This document shows, one piece after another, positions 1 through 6,544 of a stretch of 11,036 nt of DNA (within the stretch, counting starts at the first letter, position 1; every line of letters begins with the position of its first letter). The DNA is from Candidatus Zixiibacteriota bacterium (lineage in GTDB: Bacteria; Zixibacteria; MSB-5A5; GN15; FEB-12). The notes below the pieces were generated by a model that worked only from the letters and a program-made list of their open reading frames with translations, had not been told where the DNA came from and searched no databases. The stretch covers positions 1-11,036 of the forward strand of contig JAOZPL010000038.1 in assembly GCA_029932795.1 (NCBI GenBank), read 5' to 3'. Position numbers and translations under genes: made by a program.

Positions 1-285
1 AGCAGACAACACCAGATTCTTGATAGCTTCCAAACCGACAATAACGACGGCGTGCCTGACCGACTCAACCTCGTGTGCCAGGCCATAGAAGGCTGAATTA
101 GTCAACTTGAGGACTTTCACCGACATCGCCGGGTCCTCGGAGAGAATCGACGCGATCTGATCTGCTGACACTTTCGGATCGCTCATGACTTTTTGAATCT
201 GATGGAAGACAATCGGTGGGGTCGGCAGGTTCCTGATATTGGAAACGACCTGTTTCACTTTGTTGTCAATTGCTACCGTAACCAT
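1..285 (-). CDS. HDOD-domain signalling protein, N-terminal part (runs off window)
   Basis: This is the first 95 residues of a gene that continues beyond the left edge. I translated it by hand from the ATG at 285; an in-frame stop lies at 297-295, so no earlier start is possible. Residues about 18-70 carry the opening of an HDOD domain: an LPTPP turn (20-24), a DP..S..QIA helix (36-45), then EDPAMSVKVLKLTNSAFYG (50-68), which is the family's hallmark stretch. HDOD proteins are HD-fold proteins that usually lack the metal-binding HD residues and act in signal transduction, often in motility, chemotaxis or cyclic-di-GMP circuits. The start lies 20 bp after the flgM-like stop, so it is probably the last or a late gene of the same operon. 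Any C-terminal output domain is outside the window, so its exact role cannot be stated. Confidence 0.85.
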   Translation of the reverse strand, partial: MVTVAIDNKVKQVVSNIRNLPTPPIVFHQIQKVMSDPKVSADQIASILSEDPAMSVKVLKLTNSAFYGLAHEVESVRHAVVIVGLEAIKNLVLSA

Positions 286-305
286 AACCTTTTCTTAACC
301 TCATT

Positions 306-677
306 TTAGGTCTCCATCTCATCTGTCAACCTGTCCGCGATCTCCTTCTTAACCTCAGGCCGGTCATAAAAGCCGGTTTCGATGCGCCGACGTGCCTGCT
401 CGATCTTGTCGGCTCGGTTCGCATCCGTGTCACGAGATTCACTCATCCCCCGACCTTCGGTTTTTCTCACGTCCCCGACCTGTGCCTGACGCGTCGGCTC
501 CGCACCCCGTGCTCGGAGGACAGCATCCGCCAGTTCGGCCAGCTTTCGTCTGGCATCATCAGATATCTCGACGGTATCAGTCGGCTTCGGCTGGTGTGTG
601 ACCTGTTTCTCCCCGTCTGTCTTTTTGCCCGAAGGGAGGGAGACAGGTCTTCCGTTCGACAAGGGTCCTATGTCCAC
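306..677 (-). CDS. flgM: FlgM-like anti-sigma-28 factor
   Basis: A 123-residue hydrophilic protein without membrane segments. Two blocks resemble FlgM: DTVEISDDARRKLAEL (34-49), like the D.VelS motif before the sigma-binding region, and a C-terminal stretch of about 88-121 with ADKIEQARRRIETGFYD followed by EIADRL. In FlgM the latter kind of helix pair (I..RI..G.Y...IA..L) contacts sigma-28. FlgM holds FliA/sigma-28 inactive until the hook is finished and FlgM is exported through the flagellum. The protein is longer than typical FlgM (70-100 residues) because of a charged linker of about 60-88. The start is GTG at 677, preceded by GGAAGG at 689-684. A sigma-28-like sequence lies just upstream, which would fit autoregulation. 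Its position beside a FlgN-like gene matches the common flgM-flgN pairing. The family call is by motif resemblance only. Confidence 0.78.
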   Translation of the reverse strand: MDIGPLSNGRPVSLPSGKKTDGEKQVTHQPKPTDTVEISDDARRKLAELADAVLRARGAEPTRQAQVGDVRKTEGRGMSESRDTDANRADKIEQARRRIETGFYDRPEVKKEIADRLTDEMET

Positions 678-696
678 AGTTTACCTTCCAACTATC

Positions 697-724
697 CTAT
701 CGTCGGCCAGGCGCTCGGACTTTA
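697..724 (-). promoter_or_regulatory. Candidate sigma-28 promoter upstream of the flgM-like gene
   Basis: On the minus strand, TAAA (724-721) is followed after 16 bases by GACGATAG (704-697). The sigma-28 consensus is TAAA, about 15 bases, then GCCGATAA, so the -35 half is exact and the -10 half matches 6 of 8. A start site near 690 would give a leader of only about 13 nt that begins at the Shine-Dalgarno GGAAGG. The spacing is one base long and the site was found by eye, so it is tentative. A late promoter at this point would let flgM be made both from an operon read-through and under sigma-28 control, as in several well-known flagellar systems. Confidence 0.35.
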
Positions 725-757
725 GCTCGAGAACAGTCGAGACGCCACACACTCAGT

Positions 758-1210
758 TCATTTCTTTCCATCCACGAATTGGGGTGAAGGTTCCGGTTTG
801 CTCAAATACTGTAGTATCTTGTGACTGTTTCTCAGCTCCTGTAATTCTACCCTGATCCGCTCGTGTCGATCCTCTGCGTACTGCTGATTCTCGGCCACGA
901 GCTTCATATTCTTCTTGACCAGAGTGACAATGCAATTGACCAGTCTTTTCACTTCCGGGTGCACCGAGGCGACTCGGAACATCTGCGGGCTCTTGTTCCT
1001 TATGGCCGATATCCGTGCCTCCGATTCTCTGATCCGACCCTGGCAGCGTTCTATTTCGGAATACAGATCAAGCAGGTTTTCATCTTTATCATACCTGATT
1101 ATATCCCGCTGTCTGTCCATCAAGATATAAAGCGACTGATAAAAGGAGTACTCCTTTTTCAGAATGGCGATCAGTTCCTGCTCCAACTGAGTAATAGCGT
1201 TTGCATCCAT
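758..1210 (-). CDS. flgN: FlgN-like flagellar export chaperone
   Basis: A 150-residue, almost entirely helical and charged protein. The longest open frame begins at 1294, but the ATG at 1210 is preferred: it has a strong Shine-Dalgarno, GAGGTGAG, 7 bases upstream, and the longer start would overlap fliS by 71 bases with a proline/arginine-rich tail unlike the family. Residues 8-72 form a long amphipathic helix (LEQELIAILKKEYSFYQSLY, then a Q-R-D-I-I segment and repeated Glu/Arg), typical of the FlgN family; residues 86-135 form a second helix. FlgN chaperones the hook-filament junction proteins FlgK and FlgL to the export gate. Neither flgK nor flgL is in the window. It starts 13 bp after the fliS stop and precedes the flgM-like gene, supporting the call; FlgN is poorly conserved, so it could be another flagellar coiled-coil chaperone. 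Confidence 0.72.
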   Translation of the reverse strand: MDANAITQLEQELIAILKKEYSFYQSLYILMDRQRDIIRYDKDENLLDLYSEIERCQGRIRESEARISAIRNKSPQMFRVASVHPEVKRLVNCIVTLVKKNMKLVAENQQYAEDRHERIRVELQELRNSHKILQYLSKPEPSPQFVDGKK

Positions 1211-1217
1211 AAGTTGT

Positions 1218-1225
1218 CTCACCTC
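1218..1225 (-). promoter_or_regulatory. Shine-Dalgarno that fixes the flgN-like start
   Basis: GAGGTGAG on the minus strand sits 7 bases before the ATG at 1210 and overlaps the fliS stop codon (TGA at 1226-1224). The overlap suggests translational coupling of the two genes and argues against the longer, upstream start at 1294. Confidence 0.65.
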
Positions 1226-1664
1226 AGCCCGATGTGGAGAAATTTCCGGTCGGCCTCTCGGGAACGGTGTTCTCAGCAGGCCGCCGCTGGTCATCCGGAT
1301 TCTTCTCTTTAATCCCGGACCAGCCCTCTCGAAGTTTTCCTAATATCTTCAGGTTACCTGTCAGCACTGTCATATCCTTGGTAGCCGCAGCAAGGTTGGT
1401 CTGATTGATCAGGAATGCATACAGCTTGCCGAGGTTCTCAGCAATCTCGCCACCTCTTGCAAGATCGAGCGTGGTGTACAGATGGGTAATGAAACGTTTG
1501 GCCTTCTCAAGCTGTTCATAACCACTCTGAAAATCTTCGTTCTTGTAACATTCCCTGGCCGTGTTATAAGAAGCGATAGCTCCATCGTATACCTGCAGTA
1601 TCAGATCAAGCTGTGACTTCCCCATAGTGTCGATCTGCTGGTAAGTGCCGAGCGGGCCATTCAT
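1224..1664 (-). CDS. fliS: Flagellin export chaperone FliS
   Basis: A 146-residue protein with the full FliS pattern. It opens with YQQIDTMGKSQLDLILQVYDGAI (8-30, here the Y..i.t.....LI..LYdgAI signature), continues with KAKRFITHLYTTLDLARGGEIAENL (54-78, matching the KA..II.eL...Ld...GGeia.nL block), LYAFLI (81-86) and ends in KLREGW (110-115). FliS binds the disordered C-terminus of flagellin in the cytoplasm, prevents premature polymerisation and delivers it to the export gate. The ATG at 1664 has GGAG 7 bases upstream and lies 22 bp after the fliD stop. Beyond the canonical end near residue 118 there is a polar tail of about 28 residues rich in Pro, Glu and Arg, with no recognised function. 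fliD-fliS adjacency is a standard arrangement, making this call secure. Confidence 0.94.
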   Translation of the reverse strand: MNGPLGTYQQIDTMGKSQLDLILQVYDGAIASYNTARECYKNEDFQSGYEQLEKAKRFITHLYTTLDLARGGEIAENLGKLYAFLINQTNLAAATKDMTVLTGNLKILGKLREGWSGIKEKNPDDQRRPAENTVPERPTGNFSTSG

Positions 1665-1686
1665 TATTTGTCTCCGGGGTTATTGA

Positions 1687-2856
1687 TCAGGAACTCTGGT
1701 TAAAGCGCCAGTTGGCATTCAGGTTATTGATCTGGATGGTAAGGTACTCGCTCTGCGCGTTAAGCTGTCCGAGAATCTCCTCCATCCAGAGATACTTGGC
1801 ATACAATCGTTCACGCCGCAGCTCCAGGCGTTCATCAAACGCTTCAACGCGTTCTTTCAGATTCTCTACCTGGCCCTCAACTGCCTTAATACGACGATCA
1901 AGCATACCGTCGCCGGTGCTGGTAAGGCTGTCCAAAACGTGATTAAGGTGCGAGGCCACTCCTCGGGAGAGCGTTATGGTCCCCTCCTCACCCTCGGTAA
2001 GTTGCTCGGTGGTGAATGTAATCTTGAGTTTAAGTCCTTCTGTGGTCTCGTTATCCTCTTTACCGGTGAGATACTGCCCTTTGCCTTCGGCTGCTTCTCC
2101 ATTGATCGTTCCCTCAACATCAAGCCCATCCTGATTGACTCCCGCGGCAAGGCCAAGAATCGCCAGGGCACTGCTTGAAATCGAACTGATGATACCGACT
2201 TTTGAGTTGGAACCATAGGTAGAACTGGTCAGCAGTAAATAACCGCTCCCGGCGCCTAACTCGACCCATTCAACAGTCAGCCCGCGGCTACCGATTTTGG
2301 AGTCATTGTCGATCCTGTCCTGAATCTCACTGATCAGCTCATCGACTGAGTTATACACCTTTTCAGTCAGGATAATCTCGTTGGACTCAATCCCGTTGAC
2401 GGTGAATCTAAGACGGTTGTTGGAGCTGTTGAGCGTCAGGGGAGTAACCGCGGGGTCATCAATACCGGTACCGCGAAATATGCCACGCGTGGCAGCCTGG
2501 GTAATATCTACTGCGTAGGTCTCTCCGACCTTTGTCTCCGAGTCGGAAGAGATAAACTCGATGAGATTTGTGGAACTGGCGCCAGAGTCGGCAAAAAGGT
2601 TGATGACATCATCAAGGTTTTCGCGCAGGGCCGTTTCCAGACGGCTGCTGTCTTTGATCGCCAGCTTCCCGTCGTAGCCGGTGCGAATACCGATGGCGTA
2701 CAGTTGATTATATTGGGTCTCCAGGCCCTGCACGCTGGAACCGATAGCGCTCCGGATCGAATATTGCATCGTCTGTACTGTGTAATCGCCAAGCAGGACA
2801 CCGGCTTCTTCAGTGTCCGGATCATAGGAGTTCTGGTTATCGATATACTGGTTCAC
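1687..2856 (-). CDS. fliD: Flagellar cap protein FliD, C-terminal part (out of frame with the N-terminal part)
   Basis: The coordinates give 389 residues from a GTG at 2856, but this GTG is almost certainly an internal valine. The same frame stays open upstream and encodes FliD-like sequence back to about 2999: NTLSDVIAGLTLQL, then V.VNTDIDITGIRAKI and NDFISAYNDVNQYID. These match the FliD C-terminal family (NT.sdvIpGvTL.L, then F...YN). Further on are LLGDYTVQ (21-28), IGIRTGYDGKLAI (55-67), an inserted beta-rich module at about 136-225, a long coiled coil (about 315-360) and the ending ILGQLNAQSEYLTIQINNLN (361-380). FliD forms the pentameric cap that folds flagellin at the filament tip. 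Joined with the N-terminal part the protein would have about 774 residues, large for FliD. No Shine-Dalgarno supports independent translation at 2856. Confidence 0.85.
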   Translation of the reverse strand: MNQYIDNQNSYDPDTEEAGVLLGDYTVQTMQYSIRSAIGSSVQGLETQYNQLYAIGIRTGYDGKLAIKDSSRLETALRENLDDVINLFADSGASSTNLIEFISSDSETKVGETYAVDITQAATRGIFRGTGIDDPAVTPLTLNSSNNRLRFTVNGIESNEIILTEKVYNSVDELISEIQDRIDNDSKIGSRGLTVEWVELGAGSGYLLLTSSTYGSNSKVGIISSISSSALAILGLAAGVNQDGLDVEGTINGEAAEGKGQYLTGKEDNETTEGLKLKITFTTEQLTEGEEGTITLSRGVASHLNHVLDSLTSTGDGMLDRRIKAVEGQVENLKERVEAFDERLELRRERLYAKYLWMEEILGQLNAQSEYLTIQINNLNANWRFNQSS

Positions 2857-2990
2857 ATCGTTGTAGGCGGAAATGAAATCGTTTATTTTCGCCCTGATAC
2901 CGGTAATATCGATATCGGTGTTGACAGTGACGTGTTCCCCTGCTTCCGTTTCTTTCTGCAGTTGCAGCGTCAGACCGGCAATGACATCAC

Positions 2991-4010
2991 TCAGCGTGTT
3001 ACCGTAATCGGCGATCCGCTGCCACCACCAGAGCCGATGGCAACTCTGGCGTCCGAGGCCTCCTGCAGAAGGGGCGCGAAGGTCGTCACCTGGAATATAT
3101 CCCCGGCGGTGAGCTGGCCTGATGAAAAGGACAGCATGAGACCATCGGCTCCGTCCCCTACCAACTCCACCTCCGTATCGGCTTGTGTAACTACAATTGA
3201 CCCCGAGTTAGTACCATCGGTCCAGTTGATCGTGATGTTATCAGTGCCGATTGTTTGAGCACCGATCCCGGCAACAGTAAATGTGTATATCTTGTTCTCA
3301 TCCCCCGTGAAGGCTGCCGAGGCACCCAGAGAAATCGCTACATCCGATCCGGAAGCCATTAGCATCTCCTCCGGGTCGTCAAAAGTGGCGTTTGAAAAAT
3401 TGATGTTCTGTCCGCCGGTCAGATCCGACGTAATGCTTATCTTGTTGCTGATACCAGTCTGCTCGGCGCTAAGAATGAGCCGGTATGGTTTAGAGCTGGA
3501 ACCGTCGTCGATAATAGTTGCTTTCACGCCGGCGTCGGCATCGTTGATGGCCTTTTTTATCCCTACCAGTGAGTTGTTGCTGGAATCGATGGAGCAGACT
3601 TTCGAAGAGGCTCCCCCCACGCTGATTGTGATTGTACCGGTCCCGAACGATGCCAGGGCTTCATCGGAGAAACCCTGAGAAGCGATCTGGTGATTGCGTG
3701 CAAGGGACAGTATCTGCAGATCATACGACCCCGAGCCGACCCTTCCCGTAGCGGTGGCGCTGAGAATCGTCTCGTCTGAGATGTTGATTGTCGCCGCCTC
3801 GAAAGTACTTTTCCGTGCAAGCTGAACTCCTATCGTCCTGAGGGCAAGTATTTTTGCCTGAAGCGCCTTGAGGGTCGTGATGATGTTGGTTTTTTCTGCC
3901 TGCTGTTGTTCCATCAGAACAGCCGGCTGCCGTTCAAATTGCAGAATGGCTTCAATATATTCAGTCGTATTGATACCGGAATTGATACCGTCGATTGAAA
4001 AACTTGACAT
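2991..4010 (-). CDS. fliD: Flagellar cap protein FliD, N-terminal part (ends early by frameshift)
   Basis: A 339-residue frame starting at ATG 4010, with AGGAG 4 bases upstream. Residues 1-107 form a FliD N-terminal domain: SSFSIDGINSGINTTEYIEA (2-21, like the usual 'GlaSGlDt..iv..lm' opening), a coiled coil (about 30-66), a segment with TF.AAT (69-74) and the strand SYDLQILSLARNHQIASQGF (95-114, the 'g.y.l.V..LA...ti.s..f' motif). The rest is a beta-rich middle region. The frame stops at 2993-2991 just after SGSPITVTR, in mid-domain: the normal continuation NTLSDVIAGL is found one frame over. Without the second half the protein would lack the whole C-terminal domain needed for capping. Everything around the break is well conserved, so this is a recent mutation, a recoding event or an assembly error. 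Confidence 0.88.
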   Translation of the reverse strand: MSSFSIDGINSGINTTEYIEAILQFERQPAVLMEQQQAEKTNIITTLKALQAKILALRTIGVQLARKSTFEAATINISDETILSATATGRVGSGSYDLQILSLARNHQIASQGFSDEALASFGTGTITISVGGASSKVCSIDSSNNSLVGIKKAINDADAGVKATIIDDGSSSKPYRLILSAEQTGISNKISITSDLTGGQNINFSNATFDDPEEMLMASGSDVAISLGASAAFTGDENKIYTFTVAGIGAQTIGTDNITINWTDGTNSGSIVVTQADTEVELVGDGADGLMLSFSSGQLTAGDIFQVTTFAPLLQEASDARVAIGSGGGSGSPITVTR

Positions 4011-4063
4011 GTTACTCCTGTAATGTTGCCGACATCACTGTCATCTTCTTGGTCTGTAATTTT

Positions 4064-4094
4064 GTTTGGGGGAGAATCTCTTCTCCCCCCAAAC
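4064..4094 (-). terminator. Strong hairpin between flagellin and fliD (possible terminator or mRNA stabiliser)
   Basis: On the minus strand, GTTTGGGGGGAGAA (4094-4081) and TTCTCCCCCAAAC (4076-4064) are complementary over 13 pairs, with one extra G, around a GAGA tetraloop (4080-4077). The stem begins 24 bases after the flagellin stop. It is not followed by a T-run in the minus direction (the next bases are AAAATTAC), so it is not a textbook intrinsic terminator. In flagellin operons such a stem typically reduces transcription into fliD or protects the abundant flagellin message from 3' decay. The reverse strand also lacks a T-run, so an opposite-direction terminator is no better supported. 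Confidence 0.55.
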
Positions 4095-4118
4095 ATGCCA
4101 TACCTATTGGCTCTATCC

Positions 4119-6329
4119 TTAGAAGAGTGACAGAACCACCTGCGGGAGCTGGTTGGACTGGGCTATCATAGCCATGCCAGTCTGGAGCAGGATCTGGTTC
4201 TTGGTGAATTCCGACATCTCTTCAGCCATATCAGTGTCACGGATCTGTGACTCGGAAGCCGTCAGGTTCTGAGCTGCGATCCGGAGGTTTCTGAGGTTGG
4301 ATTCCAGCGTGTTCTTCTGGAATGAACCCAGCACCCCTCTTGTCGTGGATACTTCGTTGATAGCAGCGTCAATTACCGATTGGGCATCCTGAGCACCCTG
4401 AACACTGGTTACATCGATGTTCGCCAGGGACGAAAACATGTTACCAGCCAAGTTCTTGCCAAGCGAGGAGGCGGCCATGTTGCGGACACCGATGCTAGCC
4501 GTCTGACCGACGTTGGCTCCAATCTGGAAAACCAGTGACTGATCAGTATTGTTGATCGTCTCAGTGCCACCCTGCGAAGTCAGGTCGTACTTGATAACGA
4601 TCGACTGTGACCGATCGGCATTGTAGATGGTCTCCTGAACACCCGCTGAAACCGATGTTGCCGGACTTCCGTCGAGACGGACATCGAACTTCGTGGCGGT
4701 AACATCCAGCAGCAGGTTACCAACGTTGATCCCGTTGAGGGCAGTATTGATTGTCAGATCAATCGACCCGCGCCCTGCTTCGCCGGAGGCCTTATTCCAT
4801 AGCGTTACTGAACCGGTGGAAGCATACTTGACGGATGTAATCGAGTTAGAGTAGTTATCAAAGCTGATCAGAGCGTCGGTGCCGGTGTTAGCCAGGCTGT
4901 CCACTGTCAGCTCAAGGACATTGCGGAGATTACCGGTGCTGGTGGAACCTTCATTCAGTTTAATCGAGTAGTCAGAGCCCTCATCCCGAGTGGAGAACTG
5001 TATCTGATTAGTGTTAATAACACTGGCGTAAATATCGTTGGTCGTGGCGCCACCGGCAATTGTACCAAAACCACCGTTTCCGGCAGCTTGGGTCCTTAGC
5101 GCGACGTTCATAGCATCCACGAGAGCGCTATAGGAGGAATAGTCTCCGGCCGCTACCGTGGCTACACCCGTCCTGCCGCCACTCCACTGAGCCGTGACCA
5201 CGTCAAAACTCAGAAGGTTATCAGAAGTACCACGGGCATTGGTCGTTCCGGTAATGTCGAAAGCCTTTGCCGTACCGGTCGTGTTTGTCACCGAGACCAC
5301 GTCCAGTGAGTACTGCGCACCAACGTTGGCAGATTGAATCCAAACGTGGGCACCATCACCTGCGGTGGCCCAGACACTGATCTTGCCCGAAAGCTGGGTG
5401 TTGAGGTTGATTGCGCTTTGCAACGCGCTGGCAATATCCTCCGCCTTCTCACCAGCGGTAACGTCGAATGTAAGCGTCTGATTGCCGACGGGAGATTCAC
5501 CGTTTTCCTGGTAGTTGATCACGACCGAGTAGGTTCCGGCATCGCCGGCGCTACTGGCACCAACAGTGGAAACAGCTGCAGCCGAAGTCAGAGTTGCAGC
5601 GGTAGCCGCTGTTCCATTCAGATGCAGTGCATTGCCCCATGAATCAGTAATGTCAAAGCTGCCTGAGGTCTTCTTGGCAACACCGGACGCCTGAACGACA
5701 TCGACGTTGTGAATAGCCTCAGCCAGGTTATACGGATCGCCGTCGGTGTTGGCCAGCGAGATACCCAGTGAGGTTGTATTCAGCGTGGCACTTGGATCCG
5801 CAGTCTTGGTCGCAGTTATCGAGTGCGTGCCGGTTTCCAGGCTCGACCTTACAACCGATAGCAGTGAGTTGTTGGCCGAGGTGATGGTAGCGATATTGTC
5901 CTTGCTACCATCGAATAACTTCTTCGTACCGAACTGCGTGTTAGCCGCGATGCGATCAATCGTCTGGATTGCATTTGCAATCTCAGCCTGGTCAGCAGCC
6001 AACTGATCGGTGTCGTTGAAACCCTCGTTAGCGGCATGAATAGCCAGTTCTCTCATCGAGATCAACAGGTTGTTGAGTTCGGTGAGAGCACCTTCAGCCG
6101 TCTGGATCATGGAGATCGATCCTTCTGAGTTCTGGATGGCGCGGTTGAGTCCGGCAATCTGAGCTCGAAACTGCTCGGATATAACCAAGCCTGCCGGATC
6201 GTCCGCAGCCGCGTTGATGCGGAAACCGGACGACAGTTTCTGCATCGATTTGTTGAGTGCCCCCGTCGTCCACTTCAGATTCCTGTTGGCGTTAATAGCC
6301 GCCAGGTTGTGGTTAATACGAAGTGACAT
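4119..6329 (-). CDS. fliC: Flagellin, large filament subunit
   Basis: A 736-residue flagellin. Residues 1-142 are the conserved D0/D1 N-terminal part: SLRINHNLAAINANRNLK (2-19), LSSGFRINAAADDPAGLVIS (32-51), MRELAIHAANE (92-102) and TQFGTKKLFDG (131-141). Residues 617-736 are the conserved C-terminal part (NMAASSLGKNLAG, TRGVLGSFQKNTLESNL, QNLTASESQIRDTDMAEEMS, ending QVVLSLF). The middle, about 145-610, is a variable region rich in Ser, Thr, Asn, Gly and Ala, forming the surface-exposed D2/D3 domains and far larger than in minimal flagellins of about 270 residues. The arginine and leucine of MRELA correspond to part of the TLR5-recognition helix. The ATG at 6329 has a strong Shine-Dalgarno. 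The hydroxyl-rich exposed region and the two upstream glycosyltransferases suggest O-glycosylation. Start, stop and both ends are intact. Confidence 0.98.
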   Translation of the reverse strand: MSLRINHNLAAINANRNLKWTTGALNKSMQKLSSGFRINAAADDPAGLVISEQFRAQIAGLNRAIQNSEGSISMIQTAEGALTELNNLLISMRELAIHAANEGFNDTDQLAADQAEIANAIQTIDRIAANTQFGTKKLFDGSKDNIATITSANNSLLSVVRSSLETGTHSITATKTADPSATLNTTSLGISLANTDGDPYNLAEAIHNVDVVQASGVAKKTSGSFDITDSWGNALHLNGTAATAATLTSAAAVSTVGASSAGDAGTYSVVINYQENGESPVGNQTLTFDVTAGEKAEDIASALQSAINLNTQLSGKISVWATAGDGAHVWIQSANVGAQYSLDVVSVTNTTGTAKAFDITGTTNARGTSDNLLSFDVVTAQWSGGRTGVATVAAGDYSSYSALVDAMNVALRTQAAGNGGFGTIAGGATTNDIYASVINTNQIQFSTRDEGSDYSIKLNEGSTSTGNLRNVLELTVDSLANTGTDALISFDNYSNSITSVKYASTGSVTLWNKASGEAGRGSIDLTINTALNGINVGNLLLDVTATKFDVRLDGSPATSVSAGVQETIYNADRSQSIVIKYDLTSQGGTETINNTDQSLVFQIGANVGQTASIGVRNMAASSLGKNLAGNMFSSLANIDVTSVQGAQDAQSVIDAAINEVSTTRGVLGSFQKNTLESNLRNLRIAAQNLTASESQIRDTDMAEEMSEFTKNQILLQTGMAMIAQSNQLPQVVLSLF

Positions 6330-6336
6330 CAGCTAA

Positions 6337-6346
6337 CTCCTCCTTG
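6337..6346 (-). promoter_or_regulatory. Very strong flagellin Shine-Dalgarno, also a CsrA-type motif
   Basis: The minus-strand sequence CAAGGAGGAG (6346-6337) lies 7 bases before the flagellin ATG. It gives near-complete pairing to the 16S rRNA anti-Shine-Dalgarno, as expected for a highly made protein. Its CAAGGAGG also fits the CsrA RNA-binding consensus CANGGANG. CsrA is known to repress flagellin by occupying the Shine-Dalgarno in Bacillus, but whether this organism has CsrA is not visible here. Confidence 0.6.
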
Positions 6347-6439
6347 AACCCCCTTAGATTTACGTACCGTTCAATCCGTTATCTGATCGTATGCGACGTC
6401 ACTTCCTATGTCTGTTCCGGTTTCCCGGAAGCAACTCAT

Positions 6440-6528
6440 CCAATAAATGCCAATGCGTGAATTTGACGTGCTATTTGTTCTGCTTGTTCCTCCTCTACTT
6501 TCAGTTTTCTGTTGATCCCGGTCATCAA
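6440..6528 (-). other. Possible short ORF in the flagellin leader (unrecognised)
   Basis: Between a TAA at 6570-6568 and a TGA at 6439-6437 one frame is open for 43 codons and reads like protein: YADLNKYENLMTGINRKLKV followed by EEEQAEQIARQIHALAFIG, an amphipathic, heptad-like helix. The only start codons are TTG at 6528 and ATG at 6525, giving a peptide of 29-30 residues. Neither has a Shine-Dalgarno, and the frame overlaps the -10 box of the promoter candidate, so translation would be nearly leaderless (about 10-13 nt). It could be a leader peptide, a remnant of a lost gene, or chance. I do not recognise it and assign no function. Confidence 0.2.
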
Positions 6529-6544
6529 GTTTTCATACTTGTTT

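Noticed and set aside
1211..1294. N-terminal extension of the FlgN-like frame up to an ATG at 1294
   Set aside because: It overlaps fliS, is rich in Pro and Arg unlike FlgN, and the ATG at 1210 has a strong Shine-Dalgarno at the right distance.
2985..3005. Programmed -1 frameshifting at the fliD break
   Set aside because: No slippery heptamer or obvious downstream stem at the junction, and FliD is not a known recoded gene; kept only as a minor alternative in the finding.
2704..3258. Plus-strand open frame of 184 codons
   Set aside because: It lies opposite fliD across the frameshift and shows no recognisable domain; it is a shadow of the coding strand.
4119..6329. Plus- and minus-strand alternative frames inside flagellin
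   Set aside because: They fall wholly inside an intact, well-conserved flagellin and have no Shine-Dalgarno or family signature.
6373..6439. 22-codon ATG frame in the flagellin leader (MSCFRETGTD...)
   Set aside because: No Shine-Dalgarno, no protein-like pattern, and it is a different frame from the more convincing short ORF.
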